IMG/VR virus record: IMGVR_UViG_3300044715_000695
Coordinates: 1-35,982 of that record
Source of the DNA: a virus
Direction: 5' to 3' (one strand)
DNA length: 35,982 nucleotides
Both the position numbers and the translations under genes were made by a program. Numbering within the stretch: position 1 is the stretch's first letter; every line of letters begins with the position of its first letter. The notes beneath the pieces were generated by a model that saw nothing but the letters and a program-made list of their open reading frames with translations, had not been told where the DNA came from and did not search any database. Shown here piece by piece: positions 1 to 6,737 of this stretch.

Positions 1-127
1 TTTTCTAGTTATAAGAAATGTTGTTGAAGAATCAAAACGAACAATAGACACAGGAAAAGCAAGATCAGGAGGCGATGTTCTTTCTTTATTTGCAGGCGTT
101 GGTTCTAGGGATGCTGGTGTTTTATCT
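1..127. repeat. Terminal direct repeat, copy 1 (circular contig overlap)
   Basis: Bases 1-127 are identical to 35856-35982. The repeat lies inside a gene that continues in frame across the join, so the window is a linearised circle. A length of exactly 127 is a common assembler k-mer size, so this is most likely an assembly overlap and not a biological terminal repeat. Confidence 0.95.
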
Positions 128-604
128 GCTGCTATATCAACACTTCTTTTATATAAAAAAGGAATCGGAATTACAGGAGGAAGCGGAAATTCATCGCACA
201 CATCAAACTCATGTATTGAAATATTTTATAAAGAAAACTTCCTAAAACTTCAGGAATCATTGAATTTTATTAACTCAGTTACAGATCATCATATGATGCT
301 TTTATCGAGATCTGAAGCATTGTTTCTTCATTATATTTTTAGTGAAATAAACAAAGATAATGCTAATTTGTTTATTGAAAAGGTTATAACTGGAGCATCT
401 ATTGCTATGAATAGTAACGAATATTTATACAGATCAATATTAACAAAGCGTGCATTAAAAACATTGAAAATAACAAAATCAGAGGTAATTTTTACTGGAA
501 TAAAGGCATGGAACAGAAATAAAAAAGGCGGTGTTTATTCATCTGAAGGAAATCTGAAGTTCGGCAGAGATGAAGCACAGTCTGGCTATCCTGTTGCATA
601 TTAA
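2..604 (+). CDS. DGQHR-motif phage protein, 3' part (gene starts at 35611)
   Basis: This is the C-terminal 200 residues of a 282-residue protein whose ATG is at 35611 at the other end of the window. The frame is continuous through the 127-bp overlap, and the stop is TAA at 602-604. This part is largely helical-looking and has no motif I recognise. The informative motif (IDGQHRL) is in the N-terminal half. It is followed 18 bases later by ssb in the same operon, which suggests a role around DNA recombination or replication, but the function is not known. A start at the internal ATG at 260 would be wrong. Confidence 0.8.
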   Translation, partial: FLVIRNVVEESKRTIDTGKARSGGDVLSLFAGVGSRDAGVLSAAISTLLLYKKGIGITGGSGNSSHTSNSCIEIFYKENFLKLQESLNFINSVTDHHMMLLSRSEALFLHYIFSEINKDNANLFIEKVITGASIAMNSNEYLYRSILTKRALKTLKITKSEVIFTGIKAWNRNKKGGVYSSEGNLKFGRDEAQSGYPVAY

Positions 605-622
605 CTAAAAAAGGAAAAATAA

Positions 623-1006
623 ATGAGTAACGTATTTACAGCAGTATGTACAGTCACCAGAGATTGTGAGGTTCGCTATTTGCCCAGTGGTGGTGCAGTT
701 TTAACGGTGAATGTCGCTAATAACCAAGGCTTTGGGGATAAGCAAACCACCATGTTTATTCGTGTGGCATTGTTCGGTAAACGTGCCGAAGGCAACCTGA
801 AAGACTATTTATTGAAAGGCCAGCAAGTCAATATTTCGGGTGAATTACGCACCAATGAGTACCAAGCGAAAGACGGCACGACTAAAACCAGCATGGAGTT
901 GAACGCCAATATTATTGACTTGGTAGGCGGTAGAAAAGAAGGTGCAGCACCAAGACAAGCAGCGCCTAAAGCTGATGCTGCTTATGATGATGACATCCCT
1001 TTCTAG
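623..1006 (+). CDS. ssb: Single-stranded DNA-binding protein
   Basis: 127-residue SSB that coats single-stranded DNA during phage replication and recombination. The N-terminal ~105 residues form an OB-fold of bacterial SSB type, with conserved segments such as TMFIRVALFGKRAE and VNISGELRTNEY. A short linker rich in Ala, Pro and Lys leads to the acidic tail DDDIPF, the standard SSB C-terminus that recruits partner proteins. A good ribosome site (aaaaaggaaaa) precedes the ATG. It lies in the rightward early operon downstream of the ERF annealing protein and exonuclease genes, a usual recombination set. It is shorter than E. coli SSB (178 residues), as phage SSBs often are. Confidence 0.95.
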   Translation: MSNVFTAVCTVTRDCEVRYLPSGGAVLTVNVANNQGFGDKQTTMFIRVALFGKRAEGNLKDYLLKGQQVNISGELRTNEYQAKDGTTKTSMELNANIIDLVGGRKEGAAPRQAAPKADAAYDDDIPF

Positions 1007-1015
1007 GGGTCTGCA

Positions 1016-1372
1016 ATGGATAGATCAAAATTAATTTCAAGACGGGAAATTGGCGAACTGCTAAACGTAACCCAACAACATGTCGGTGTGTTGGATGATC
1101 GGGGTAAATTACCTTGCGCCTCCATCACGCTGGATTTAGGCGTTAATCGAGGCAAACAGCCCAAATACTACGATAGAGAAACAATATTACATTGGATTTA
1201 TGCCAGAGAACGCAAAAAGTTTGGCGCTACGGGGCAAGTTACATTCCAACAGATCTTTGCTGGCAACTTTGAATCCATGTACATGCGCAGGCGTTATGAA
1301 ATGAAACGTATGCGGGCGCGACTCTCTAGGCCAAAGACTCAAATTATAAGAATAAAAGGTGAAGTGGGATGA
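1016..1372 (+). CDS. Helix-turn-helix DNA-binding protein
   Basis: 118-residue basic protein. The N-terminal segment (ISRREIGELLNVTQQHVG) reads as a helix-turn-helix of the excisionase/MerR-like type. The C-terminal third is very Arg/Lys-rich (repeated RRRYEMKRMRARLSR-type residues), fitting DNA binding. It starts 10 bases after ssb with an aggggt ribosome site and its stop overlaps the next gene by four bases. It could be a transcription regulator of the operon, possibly the missing activator of late promoters, but nothing in the sequence proves that. Confidence 0.65.
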   Translation: MDRSKLISRREIGELLNVTQQHVGVLDDRGKLPCASITLDLGVNRGKQPKYYDRETILHWIYARERKKFGATGQVTFQQIFAGNFESMYMRRRYEMKRMRARLSRPKTQIIRIKGEVG

Positions 1373-1602
1373 ATAACTTAAGCAAATTGAATGATGTCTT
1401 ATTCGATCAACTAATAAGGCTTACTGATGACACGGTAGGCGATGACTATTTAAGCACTGAAATTGAACGCAGCAAAGCGGTTAGCTCTATTGCTCGTGAC
1501 ATTATTTCAAACTCTAAACTTGCCCTTGATATTGTCACTGTGCAAAAAAACATGGGTAGCGTTAAAGACTTACCCAAGATGCTTGAAAATGAACGGGCAT
1601 AA
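1369..1602 (+). CDS. Small conserved phage protein of early operon
   Basis: 77 residues, ATGA overlap with the preceding HTH gene, so translationally coupled. The pattern of an N-terminal LxxxLFDQLxRL helix followed by EIERSKAVSSIARDII is a layout I recognise from small phage proteins that sit next to HNH endonuclease or replication genes. No function is established. Predicted all-helical and soluble. Confidence 0.65.
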   Translation: MNNLSKLNDVLFDQLIRLTDDTVGDDYLSTEIERSKAVSSIARDIISNSKLALDIVTVQKNMGSVKDLPKMLENERA

Positions 1603-2008
1603 GTGGCAAAAAGGCCATGTGCCTTGGAACGCTGGACTGAAAGGCGTTAATGGTAGCAGCTCAACGACCTTTAAAAAGGGTAATCCCTGCCATAATACTC
1701 GCCCAGTAGGTTCAGAGAGAATAACCAAAGACGGTTATTGGGAAATAAAGGTAGCCGAACCGAGGCAGTGGGACGCTAAACACAGAATTGTTTGGGAATC
1801 AGTACACGGCCCCATACCAAAAGGAAGTCTGGTGCTATTTCTCAGTGATGACAAGCTAAACGTCAACATAGAGAACCTGCAAATGGTGACACGGGCCGAA
1901 TTAGCTGTATTGAATCGACATGAGAAGTATAGCAAACAAGCCCCAGAAGTCAGGCGGGCATTAATTAACGTGGTCAGGCTGGAACAAGCCGCAAAGAGGG
2001 CAGCATGA
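1589..2008 (+). CDS. HNH endonuclease
   Basis: 139 residues starting at the ATG at 1589, which overlaps the previous gene by 14 bases. A longer frame opens at 1463, but its first 42 residues are antiparallel to the previous gene's coding and look unlike any family. After a basic N-terminus (GHKWQKGHVPWNAGLKG) comes the HNH core: KHRIVWESVHGPIPKG, then FLSDDKLNVNIENLQMVTR. The first His and the NxENL segment are conserved. The middle His usually found in VxHxDGN is replaced (LFLSDDK), so catalytic competence is uncertain. This type of free-standing HNH protein is common in phage early operons as a selfish nuclease or a DNA-processing factor. Confidence 0.75.
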   Translation: MNGHKWQKGHVPWNAGLKGVNGSSSTTFKKGNPCHNTRPVGSERITKDGYWEIKVAEPRQWDAKHRIVWESVHGPIPKGSLVLFLSDDKLNVNIENLQMVTRAELAVLNRHEKYSKQAPEVRRALINVVRLEQAAKRAA

Positions 2009-2172
2009 AACTCTATAACTTACCCAGAGACACATTTTTTACTATTCAAGGTGATGAATCAAACACGGTTTACTTCTTAGAGAATCTGGATGGTATGTTC
2101 AGTTATTGCAAGAATGAGGCTGGGGATGTCGTACATTTTTCAGCAAGTTTGGAGGTGGATATTTATGTCTAA
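2005..2172 (+). CDS. Small phage protein, 55 aa
   Basis: Overlaps the HNH gene by four bases (GCATGA) and ends inside the next gene's start. The translation begins MKLYNLPRDTFFTIQGDESN and continues with a FLENLDGMFSYCKNEAGDVVHF segment, a compact beta-rich pattern I know from short phage proteins of unknown function. The tight overlap on both sides and the family-like sequence support it although it is only 55 residues. Confidence 0.65.
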   Translation: MKLYNLPRDTFFTIQGDESNTVYFLENLDGMFSYCKNEAGDVVHFSASLEVDIYV

Positions 2173-2530
2173 AGAAAGAGAGTTGTTAGAGAGGATTTTA
2201 GTATCAGGAATATTTGATTCAAATTTATTTGAGGATTGGGAGCAGTATATACAAGAACTACTCGCCCAACCTGAGCAAGAGCCTGTAGCTTATGTTTATG
2301 CTTATGATTACCTCGATAGTCTTTATTATGCAACTGACAAAGATGTAGCGGATTATCCCAGAATATCAAGAGATGGCAAACCTCTCTACGCAGTTTTGCC
2401 AAAACGTGAGCCTTTGAGTGAAGATGAAATAGCAGAGTTATGGGGGGAATCATATTCAGGAACAACGCAGATGGTTCGTGACTTTGCAAGAGCAATAGAA
2501 AAAGCACATGGTATTGGAGGTGGGGAATGA
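2165..2530 (+). CDS. Hypothetical phage protein with C-terminal FARAIEKAHGI motif
   Basis: 121 residues from the ATG at 2165, which has a strong ggaggt ribosome site. The in-frame upstream extension to 2090 lacks one and overlaps the previous gene fully. The C-terminus (LSEDEIAELWGES ... FARAIEKAHGIGGG) is a recurrent module in Ea22-like and other small lambdoid early proteins. The N-terminal part carries an EPVAY motif, also typical of those proteins. Function unknown. Confidence 0.65.
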   Translation: MSKERELLERILVSGIFDSNLFEDWEQYIQELLAQPEQEPVAYVYAYDYLDSLYYATDKDVADYPRISRDGKPLYAVLPKREPLSEDEIAELWGESYSGTTQMVRDFARAIEKAHGIGGGE

Positions 2531-2784
2531 GTAAGAAAGATTTAGAGAAAGAAATAAATATACTAGAGCATGAAATATTTATAGATGAAATATTTATAGA
2601 AAGGGTTTTAACTAGAGCAATGGGTAAAAATACTATATCCCTACGTGACCACTTTGCTGGCTTGGCTATGCAAGCCATGATTGCCGCTGATGTAAGAGAA
2701 GTTTACGCTAATGGCGATGTTGCTGAGATTGCCTACAAACAAGCAGATGCAATGCTGGCGGAGAGGGAGAAAAGAGATGGCTAA
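2527..2784 (+). CDS. Hypothetical phage protein with SLRDHFAGLAMQ motif
   Basis: 85 residues, ATGA-type overlap with the previous gene. An N-terminal charged helix is followed by ISLRDHFAGLAMQAMI and a C-terminal YKQADAMLAEREK helix, a widespread short phage protein of unknown function. Nothing in the sequence hints at an enzyme. Confidence 0.65.
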   Translation: MSKKDLEKEINILEHEIFIDEIFIERVLTRAMGKNTISLRDHFAGLAMQAMIAADVREVYANGDVAEIAYKQADAMLAEREKRDG

Positions 2785-3067
2785 ATGGGTGACTGTCGAT
2801 GCTTTTGAATTGCAAACAGGCATTAGAAGAGGGGAGGCACAACGAAAATGCCGAGCAAATGAATGGCCTGAAGGAATTGCATGGGTATACTATTCTGATA
2901 AGATTCGGTTAATTAATCTGGAATGGTGGGATACAAAATGGCAAGAGATGGCACGGGCATCCGCAAAGCGACTGAAAACTCAATCCAAATCGAGTTCACC
3001 TATCAATCTAAGCGATGCCGCGAACGCATCAAATGTGCGCCAACTGATGCAAACTTTAGAAAGATAG
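2777..3067 (+). CDS. xis: Excisionase-like protein (DUF1233 type)
   Basis: 96 residues starting at ATG 2777. Upstream in-frame sequence to 2711 is noncoding-like and lies within the preceding gene. The N-terminal ~60 residues (MAKWVTVDAFELQTGIRRG, then NEWPEGIAWVYY and a WWDTKW segment) match the winged-helix DUF1233 putative excisionase pattern. It would bend attachment-site DNA and steer the integrase toward excision. The C-terminal ~40 residues are Ser/Ala/Lys-rich and low in complexity. That stretch overlaps the integrase start by 130 bases, so its composition is probably dictated by the integrase frame. Position immediately before int supports the call. Confidence 0.7.
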   Translation: MAKWVTVDAFELQTGIRRGEAQRKCRANEWPEGIAWVYYSDKIRLINLEWWDTKWQEMARASAKRLKTQSKSSSPINLSDAANASNVRQLMQTLER

Positions 3068-4086
3068 CGCTGTTTCGTGAAACCGTTATCAATGAAATTG
3101 AGTCTGGTACATTTGATTATGCAAAAACATTTCCAGACTCAAAACACGCCACTAGATTTATTGAAAAAGTAGATAAGGTTTTATTGGTGTCTGATTGCCT
3201 AAATCGCTGGTTAGATGAAAAAGAAAAGCAGACTAAGGCCAGCAGTTACCAGACTTACAAAAAACGAGTCACAATGCTTGAAAAAGTATTTGGCAACTAT
3301 GCTGCTGAAGCAATAAGAAAAGTCGATGTCAAAGATTGGTGTAAAACACTGACTGTCTGCAATAGATCTATTCGTAGTTATACTCAGCCGCTAAGTTCTG
3401 CAATTCAACTGGCTGTTGATGATGAATTGATTACGACAAACCCCTTAGCAGCATTTAAATACACCATTCTCGAAGAGCTAAAAGATGATTTTGTTGATCC
3501 ACTTGACAGATCGGAAGCAACAAAACTACTGGCAAGCCTGTCGGGATCGTATAAAAACTTGGTGCAGTTTGCCCTATGGACAGGATTGAGAACGAGTGAA
3601 CTGATAGCCGTACAGTGGGGGGATGTTGATTTTAATCGTGGCGCTATTTTAATTAAACGGGCTAAAACACAAGCGTCTAAAAAAGACGAGGTAACAAAAA
3701 CCAGAACTGGAAAACGGGAAGTAAAATTATTAAGCCCTGCTTTATCAGCATTATCAAGTCAAAAGGCTTTTACTTTTTTATCCGGTAAACATATTTTTCT
3801 GAATGAAAAAACAGGAAAACCGTTCACTGGTGATATTCAAATAAGAAAAGCATGGAAACGGGCATTGTTGAGAGCTGGTATCCGCTACCGAAATCCTTAC
3901 CAAACCAGACACACCTATGCGAGCTGGATGTTATCAGCCGGTGAACCTTTGGCTTGGATAAGTAAACAAATGGGTCACGCAAGTATTACAACAACGACTA
4001 AACACTATGCAAGATTTTTAGATGACAGTCAGCCCGACGCTGGCAATAAAGCAGTAGATTTGTTCTCTGAAAAAAACATCCATTAA
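2938..4086 (+). CDS. int: Tyrosine recombinase integrase
   Basis: 382 residues from ATG 2938, chosen because the family N-terminus (MARDGTGIRKATENSIQIEF, the DUF3596 arm-binding domain) begins there. It catalyses site-specific insertion and excision at attP/attB. A core-binding domain spans about 80-170 and the catalytic domain 175-382. Visible catalytic residues are Arg218 in TGLRTSE, Arg324 in the box-II motif, His347 in MGH and Tyr357 in KHYARFL. The usual first His of HxxR is Tyr321 (YQTRHTYAS), a substitution common in this subgroup. A probable attP lies right behind it. Confidence 0.92.
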   Translation: MARDGTGIRKATENSIQIEFTYQSKRCRERIKCAPTDANFRKIALFRETVINEIESGTFDYAKTFPDSKHATRFIEKVDKVLLVSDCLNRWLDEKEKQTKASSYQTYKKRVTMLEKVFGNYAAEAIRKVDVKDWCKTLTVCNRSIRSYTQPLSSAIQLAVDDELITTNPLAAFKYTILEELKDDFVDPLDRSEATKLLASLSGSYKNLVQFALWTGLRTSELIAVQWGDVDFNRGAILIKRAKTQASKKDEVTKTRTGKREVKLLSPALSALSSQKAFTFLSGKHIFLNEKTGKPFTGDIQIRKAWKRALLRAGIRYRNPYQTRHTYASWMLSAGEPLAWISKQMGHASITTTTKHYARFLDDSQPDAGNKAVDLFSEKNIH

Positions 4087-4260
4087 AACGTACATTAATC
4101 CAAAATAAAGGGGTTTTTATGTCCGTTTATAACCGAATTAATGTACGTTTTAACGGTAGACAGCGGCACACATGGCATCATGGGTAATACCGAATTACCC
4201 TTCTGTCATTGATTTATATATGTTTTTTTACAAAACGTACATAAAAACGTACATTAATCC
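4085..4260 (+). other. Probable attP: integrase arm-type repeats flanking a core
   Basis: Immediately 3' of int, the motif AAAACGTACATTAATCC occurs at 4085-4101 and 4244-4260. A shorter AAAACGTACAT lies at 4232-4242 and an inverted copy ATTAATGTACGTTTT at 4137-4151. Two sites lie on one side and two on the other side of a roughly 80-bp centre that contains an inverted repeat, GGGTAAT-N5-ATTACCC, at 4182-4200. Arm sites flanking a core is the classic attP design. The exact crossover cannot be set without attL/attR or attB. Confidence 0.65.
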
Positions 4261-4272
4261 GATTTTGCACCC

Positions 4273-4304
4273 TAAAAAGTCGCATTGCGCGGTAAAAAGT
4301 CGCA
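4273..4304. repeat. Tandem 12-bp direct repeat next to attP
   Basis: TAAAAAGTCGCA occurs at 4273-4284 and again at 4293-4304, exactly 20 bp apart (about two helical turns). The spacing suggests binding of a protein dimer on one DNA face, for example the excisionase. It lies between attP arm sites and the end of the leftward operon. Only two copies are present. Confidence 0.5.
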
Positions 4305-4311
4305 CTATAAA

Positions 4312-4518
4312 TCAATTCACTACTGTTTCTGGCTTTGCCTCTTTGAAAAAGAAGCCTAGCACTCCAAAGCCGAGCGTTGCTACATTAAGCCCATCTTTCA
4401 CTAGCCCAGCGTCAACCTCTACGCCAGCGAGTGCTGAGACGGCCGCAAACGAAGCCATTGTGCTTGGCTCTGATAATCTGGATTTTATATAGATGAATAA
4501 TGATATTATTTTTCCCAT
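4312..4518 (-). CDS. Small membrane protein, possible holin-like
   Basis: 68 residues, last gene of the leftward transcript. An aggaat ribosome site lies at a suitable distance from the ATG. The segment RLSEPSTMASFAAVSALAGV followed by a second hydrophobic stretch (LNVATLGFGVLGFFFKE) matches the layout of short phage membrane proteins with an N-terminal EPST motif, several of which are annotated as holin-like. Two hydrophobic helices are visible. It is far from the lysozyme gene, so a lysis role is only a suggestion. Confidence 0.6.
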   Translation of the reverse strand: MGKIISLFIYIKSRLSEPSTMASFAAVSALAGVEVDAGLVKDGLNVATLGFGVLGFFFKEAKPETVVN

Positions 4519-4551
4519 TTTAATTCCTATTTATTTATTAAGTTATTCAAT

Positions 4552-5007
4552 TTATAAGCCTAATAAAGCCCGCTGTTCCCTACCCCATTGACGGGTAGCC
4601 TCAACAAACTCACCAAATACTGTCATTTCTTGTAATTCTTGAGCCGATGGTACGTAAAGCCCCATTGAAGCGCCTACACCGATTCGGGCAAAATACATTT
4701 CGTCATCAATCGTGTAATTAGAGCGTATTGTTTCAATGATACGTTGGGCGATTAACTGAGTATGCGGGCTAACCAGCTTGATTGCTTCTTTCAATGTGTC
4801 AGTCATTGTTACTTCGGCAATACTGGCACTAATTTCTTCCGGCTGATTAGTCGGTAAGACTTGATCATCAGGAATGCTGACATAAGTCAACCCGTCAATC
4901 GTTGCTAACTCTGTGCCTAAAGGACTATTTGCGTTGCTTTCAGGTAAGCGTAAGGTACGACTGATTAGCGGATCTATATATTTTTGGTAACTGTAAATAG
5001 TCGGCAT
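4552..5007 (-). CDS. Hypothetical protein downstream of receptor-binding protein
   Basis: 151 residues following the tail receptor-binding gene by 70 bases. It has no clear catalytic motif. The C-terminal part (FGEFVEATRQWGREQRALLGL) resembles the conserved tail of small proteins found beside phage tail-fibre genes. It could be a fibre assembly factor, but the position is also where retroelement accessory proteins sit in diversity-generating loci. It lacks the short, basic, four-helix look of an Avd protein. Function unassigned. Confidence 0.6.
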   Translation of the reverse strand: MPTIYSYQKYIDPLISRTLRLPESNANSPLGTELATIDGLTYVSIPDDQVLPTNQPEEISASIAEVTMTDTLKEAIKLVSPHTQLIAQRIIETIRSNYTIDDEMYFARIGVGASMGLYVPSAQELQEMTVFGEFVEATRQWGREQRALLGL

Positions 5008-5077
5008 AAGTTTCTCTTAGTTTGGTTAAAAGGAAGTTCAGGGTATGGGTTTTACGTGCATGCCCCAATATAGCGCC

Positions 5078-5188
5078 TCAAAGATACAAGGCCGAGCGAA
5101 AGCCAACAGAGTCGTTCGAGTCCGTCCGATGGAGGCTCAGAGGGAGCGTCCACACACCCGCATCCGCCCCACCGAGCCAAGAACCACC
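5078..5188 (-). other. Candidate DGR variable region (VR)
   Basis: Covers the last 36 codons and stop of the tail protein. Eleven codons (residues 521, 522, 525, 532, 534, 535, 536, 539, 541, 542, 543) all end in C or T and read CTC, GGT, GAT, CCT, AGC, CTC, CAT, GAC, AAC, GAC, TCT. All are reachable from AAC/AAT. The codons between them are nearly free of adenine and mostly end in G or C (GGG, GCG, GTG, TGG, CTG, CGG, TCG), unlike the rest of the gene. That split is typical of retroelement variable regions. No template copy was found in the window. Confidence 0.65.
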
Positions 5189-6736
5189 AGCAATAGGGCA
5201 CATGTCATTCGGCCGGTAATCATAAAGCACATCATTACCCATTGCGTTAGTGCCACCCGTTGACACGCCGGTTGCCAAAGGTAGGCCTGCGCCAGTGGCT
5301 GCCCACGCACCTGCTCCAGCTACCACTTCGCTAAATACTTGCCCCGTCGAATTAAAATATTTTGCGGTGTTGGAAGCCGTTAAGCCGCCATACGTTGCGC
5401 CCAACAAATCATAATTGGTGGCAATACTGGTAGCACCCCACGCATCGGTACTTAACGTATTTCCACCTGTTAGCGCTTTAATATCCGCATTGGTTTTTAA
5501 TAGATAATAATTACTACCGTTGCTGATCAAGCCGGTATTGATTTCCCACACATTGCCGTTTAAATCAACCACGCCACAGCTTTGACCATTATGCGCTGTC
5601 TTGGCTAAGTTAGAAGATGACCCCGTTTGTCCACAATTCGGATAACCATCAGTGATATAGGTAACGGTGGCATCATTAGCATCTTTCAAGGCGTTATTAT
5701 TATTGCCTTTCGGGAAATTAGTGACTCCAGTTGCATCATACCAAGCACAAGGGGTTGTTGATGTAGCCGCCTGTCCATGCGCTAACGATAACAGTGATAA
5801 CGCACTAAAGATAAAGCGTGAATTACAAAAGAACTTGGTTCCCCTTGTTTTAGCAGCCTTTAAAGCACCTCCTAAGATATTGTCACCCGTAGTTAAGCCT
5901 GTTAAACCGCTAAACGGGTTATGTACTAAAGCTGAGGACAGAGGATTTCCCAGCTTTAGGCTTGAGGCAATGCCGCCATTATTTGAGCATTGATATTTAT
6001 CAACAAAAACCCCTGTTTGTATGGCGCCTGCATTATAAAACGCACGATGAAGCCCATAACCCGCGACATTGGCTGTAGCAACATCTGCGTAATAACTGTA
6101 GTCTTTAATATCAACGATATTGATAGCTAAGCCATTGCTTCCAGTGCCTATCTTGTAATAAAAGGCAGGAACCCAGCACATAACTGAGCCATCTGTGTAT
6201 TGGTAATTTCCATAATTTGCAGAGGCTATATCATCTGTTCCGGTCATTTTAGAAAAACCAGACGGTAGGTTTCGACAAATCCCAACGCCAAAGCCTTGGC
6301 TGCCTGCTATGCCAATAGTGCTACTCATAAAATAATTTGATAAACCGGGAACGGCTACTGATTGCGAAATTGTCCAGCTTGCTATAGCTCCAGAGCCTGA
6401 TACTAAGCTAACATTAGCCGTTAGCACTCCGGTACTTGTGTTGTAACTTGTAACATCACCTAGCATCGAATTAGTAGGATTTACTGTTGAGGCAACTTTA
6501 ATTGTCATACCAATAACGTAGCTTTTTCCAGTTTGCGTTGTTAATGATATATTGCCCAATCCTATCAATAAGCTCGTGGTGCTTGTTGCATTGGTGGCGT
6601 TTAAAGTCATTGCTACCGCTGTTGCATTACACTCAACTGCAAAAGTAGGCAATGCCGTCATAAAGGCATCAGCTCTCGCTGAGAAATTATTAGGGTCTGA
6701 GCGACTAGGAGCCGTTGGTAAGGGTGTTATAGCCAT
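5078..6736 (-). CDS. Tail receptor-binding protein with C-type-lectin (FGE-like) fold; probable DGR variable protein
   Basis: 552 residues. The N-terminus (TPLPTAPSRSDPNNFSARAD) is the tail-attachment type seen in phage tail fibres. From about residue 240 on it carries the hallmarks of a formylglycine-generating-enzyme-like C-type-lectin domain: FVDKYQCSN, an HNPFSGLTG segment, CAWYDATGV, DLNGNVWE near residue 390, then YRPNDMC, GGSW (517-520) and a final VGFRSALYL. This is the architecture of targets of diversity-generating retroelements. Residues 521-543 contain 11 codons that could derive from AAC/AAT by adenine mutagenesis. No reverse transcriptase or template is on this genome. It probably forms the tip that recognises the host surface. 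Confidence 0.85.
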   Translation of the reverse strand: MAITPLPTAPSRSDPNNFSARADAFMTALPTFAVECNATAVAMTLNATNATSTTSLLIGLGNISLTTQTGKSYVIGMTIKVASTVNPTNSMLGDVTSYNTSTGVLTANVSLVSGSGAIASWTISQSVAVPGLSNYFMSSTIGIAGSQGFGVGICRNLPSGFSKMTGTDDIASANYGNYQYTDGSVMCWVPAFYYKIGTGSNGLAINIVDIKDYSYYADVATANVAGYGLHRAFYNAGAIQTGVFVDKYQCSNNGGIASSLKLGNPLSSALVHNPFSGLTGLTTGDNILGGALKAAKTRGTKFFCNSRFIFSALSLLSLAHGQAATSTTPCAWYDATGVTNFPKGNNNNALKDANDATVTYITDGYPNCGQTGSSSNLAKTAHNGQSCGVVDLNGNVWEINTGLISNGSNYYLLKTNADIKALTGGNTLSTDAWGATSIATNYDLLGATYGGLTASNTAKYFNSTGQVFSEVVAGAGAWAATGAGLPLATGVSTGGTNAMGNDVLYDYRPNDMCPIAGGSWLGGADAGVWTLPLSLHRTDSNDSVGFRSALYL

Positions 6737-6737
6737 A

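Noticed and set aside
1-127. Biological direct terminal repeat
   Set aside because: The length equals a common k-mer size and the repeat lies within a gene with a continuous frame, so overlap from circular assembly is simpler.
1463-1588. Longer N-terminus for the HNH gene
   Set aside because: These 42 codons overlap the coupled upstream gene and encode a hydrophobic stretch unlike HNH proteins; the ATG at 1589 fits better.
2169-2678. 169-residue minus-strand frame
   Set aside because: Antisense to two coupled plus-strand genes with ribosome sites; sequence looks random and hydrophobic.
4273-4304. CRISPR-like repeats
   Set aside because: Only two 12-base copies with an 8-base gap; no array and no cas genes.
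4172-4492. 106-residue plus-strand frame after the integrase
   Set aside because: It runs through the attP repeats and antisense to the small membrane protein; no ribosome site and no family-like sequence.
5022-5263. Two plus-strand frames over the variable region
   Set aside because: They are the reverse complement of the lectin-domain codons; the minus-strand gene explains the composition.
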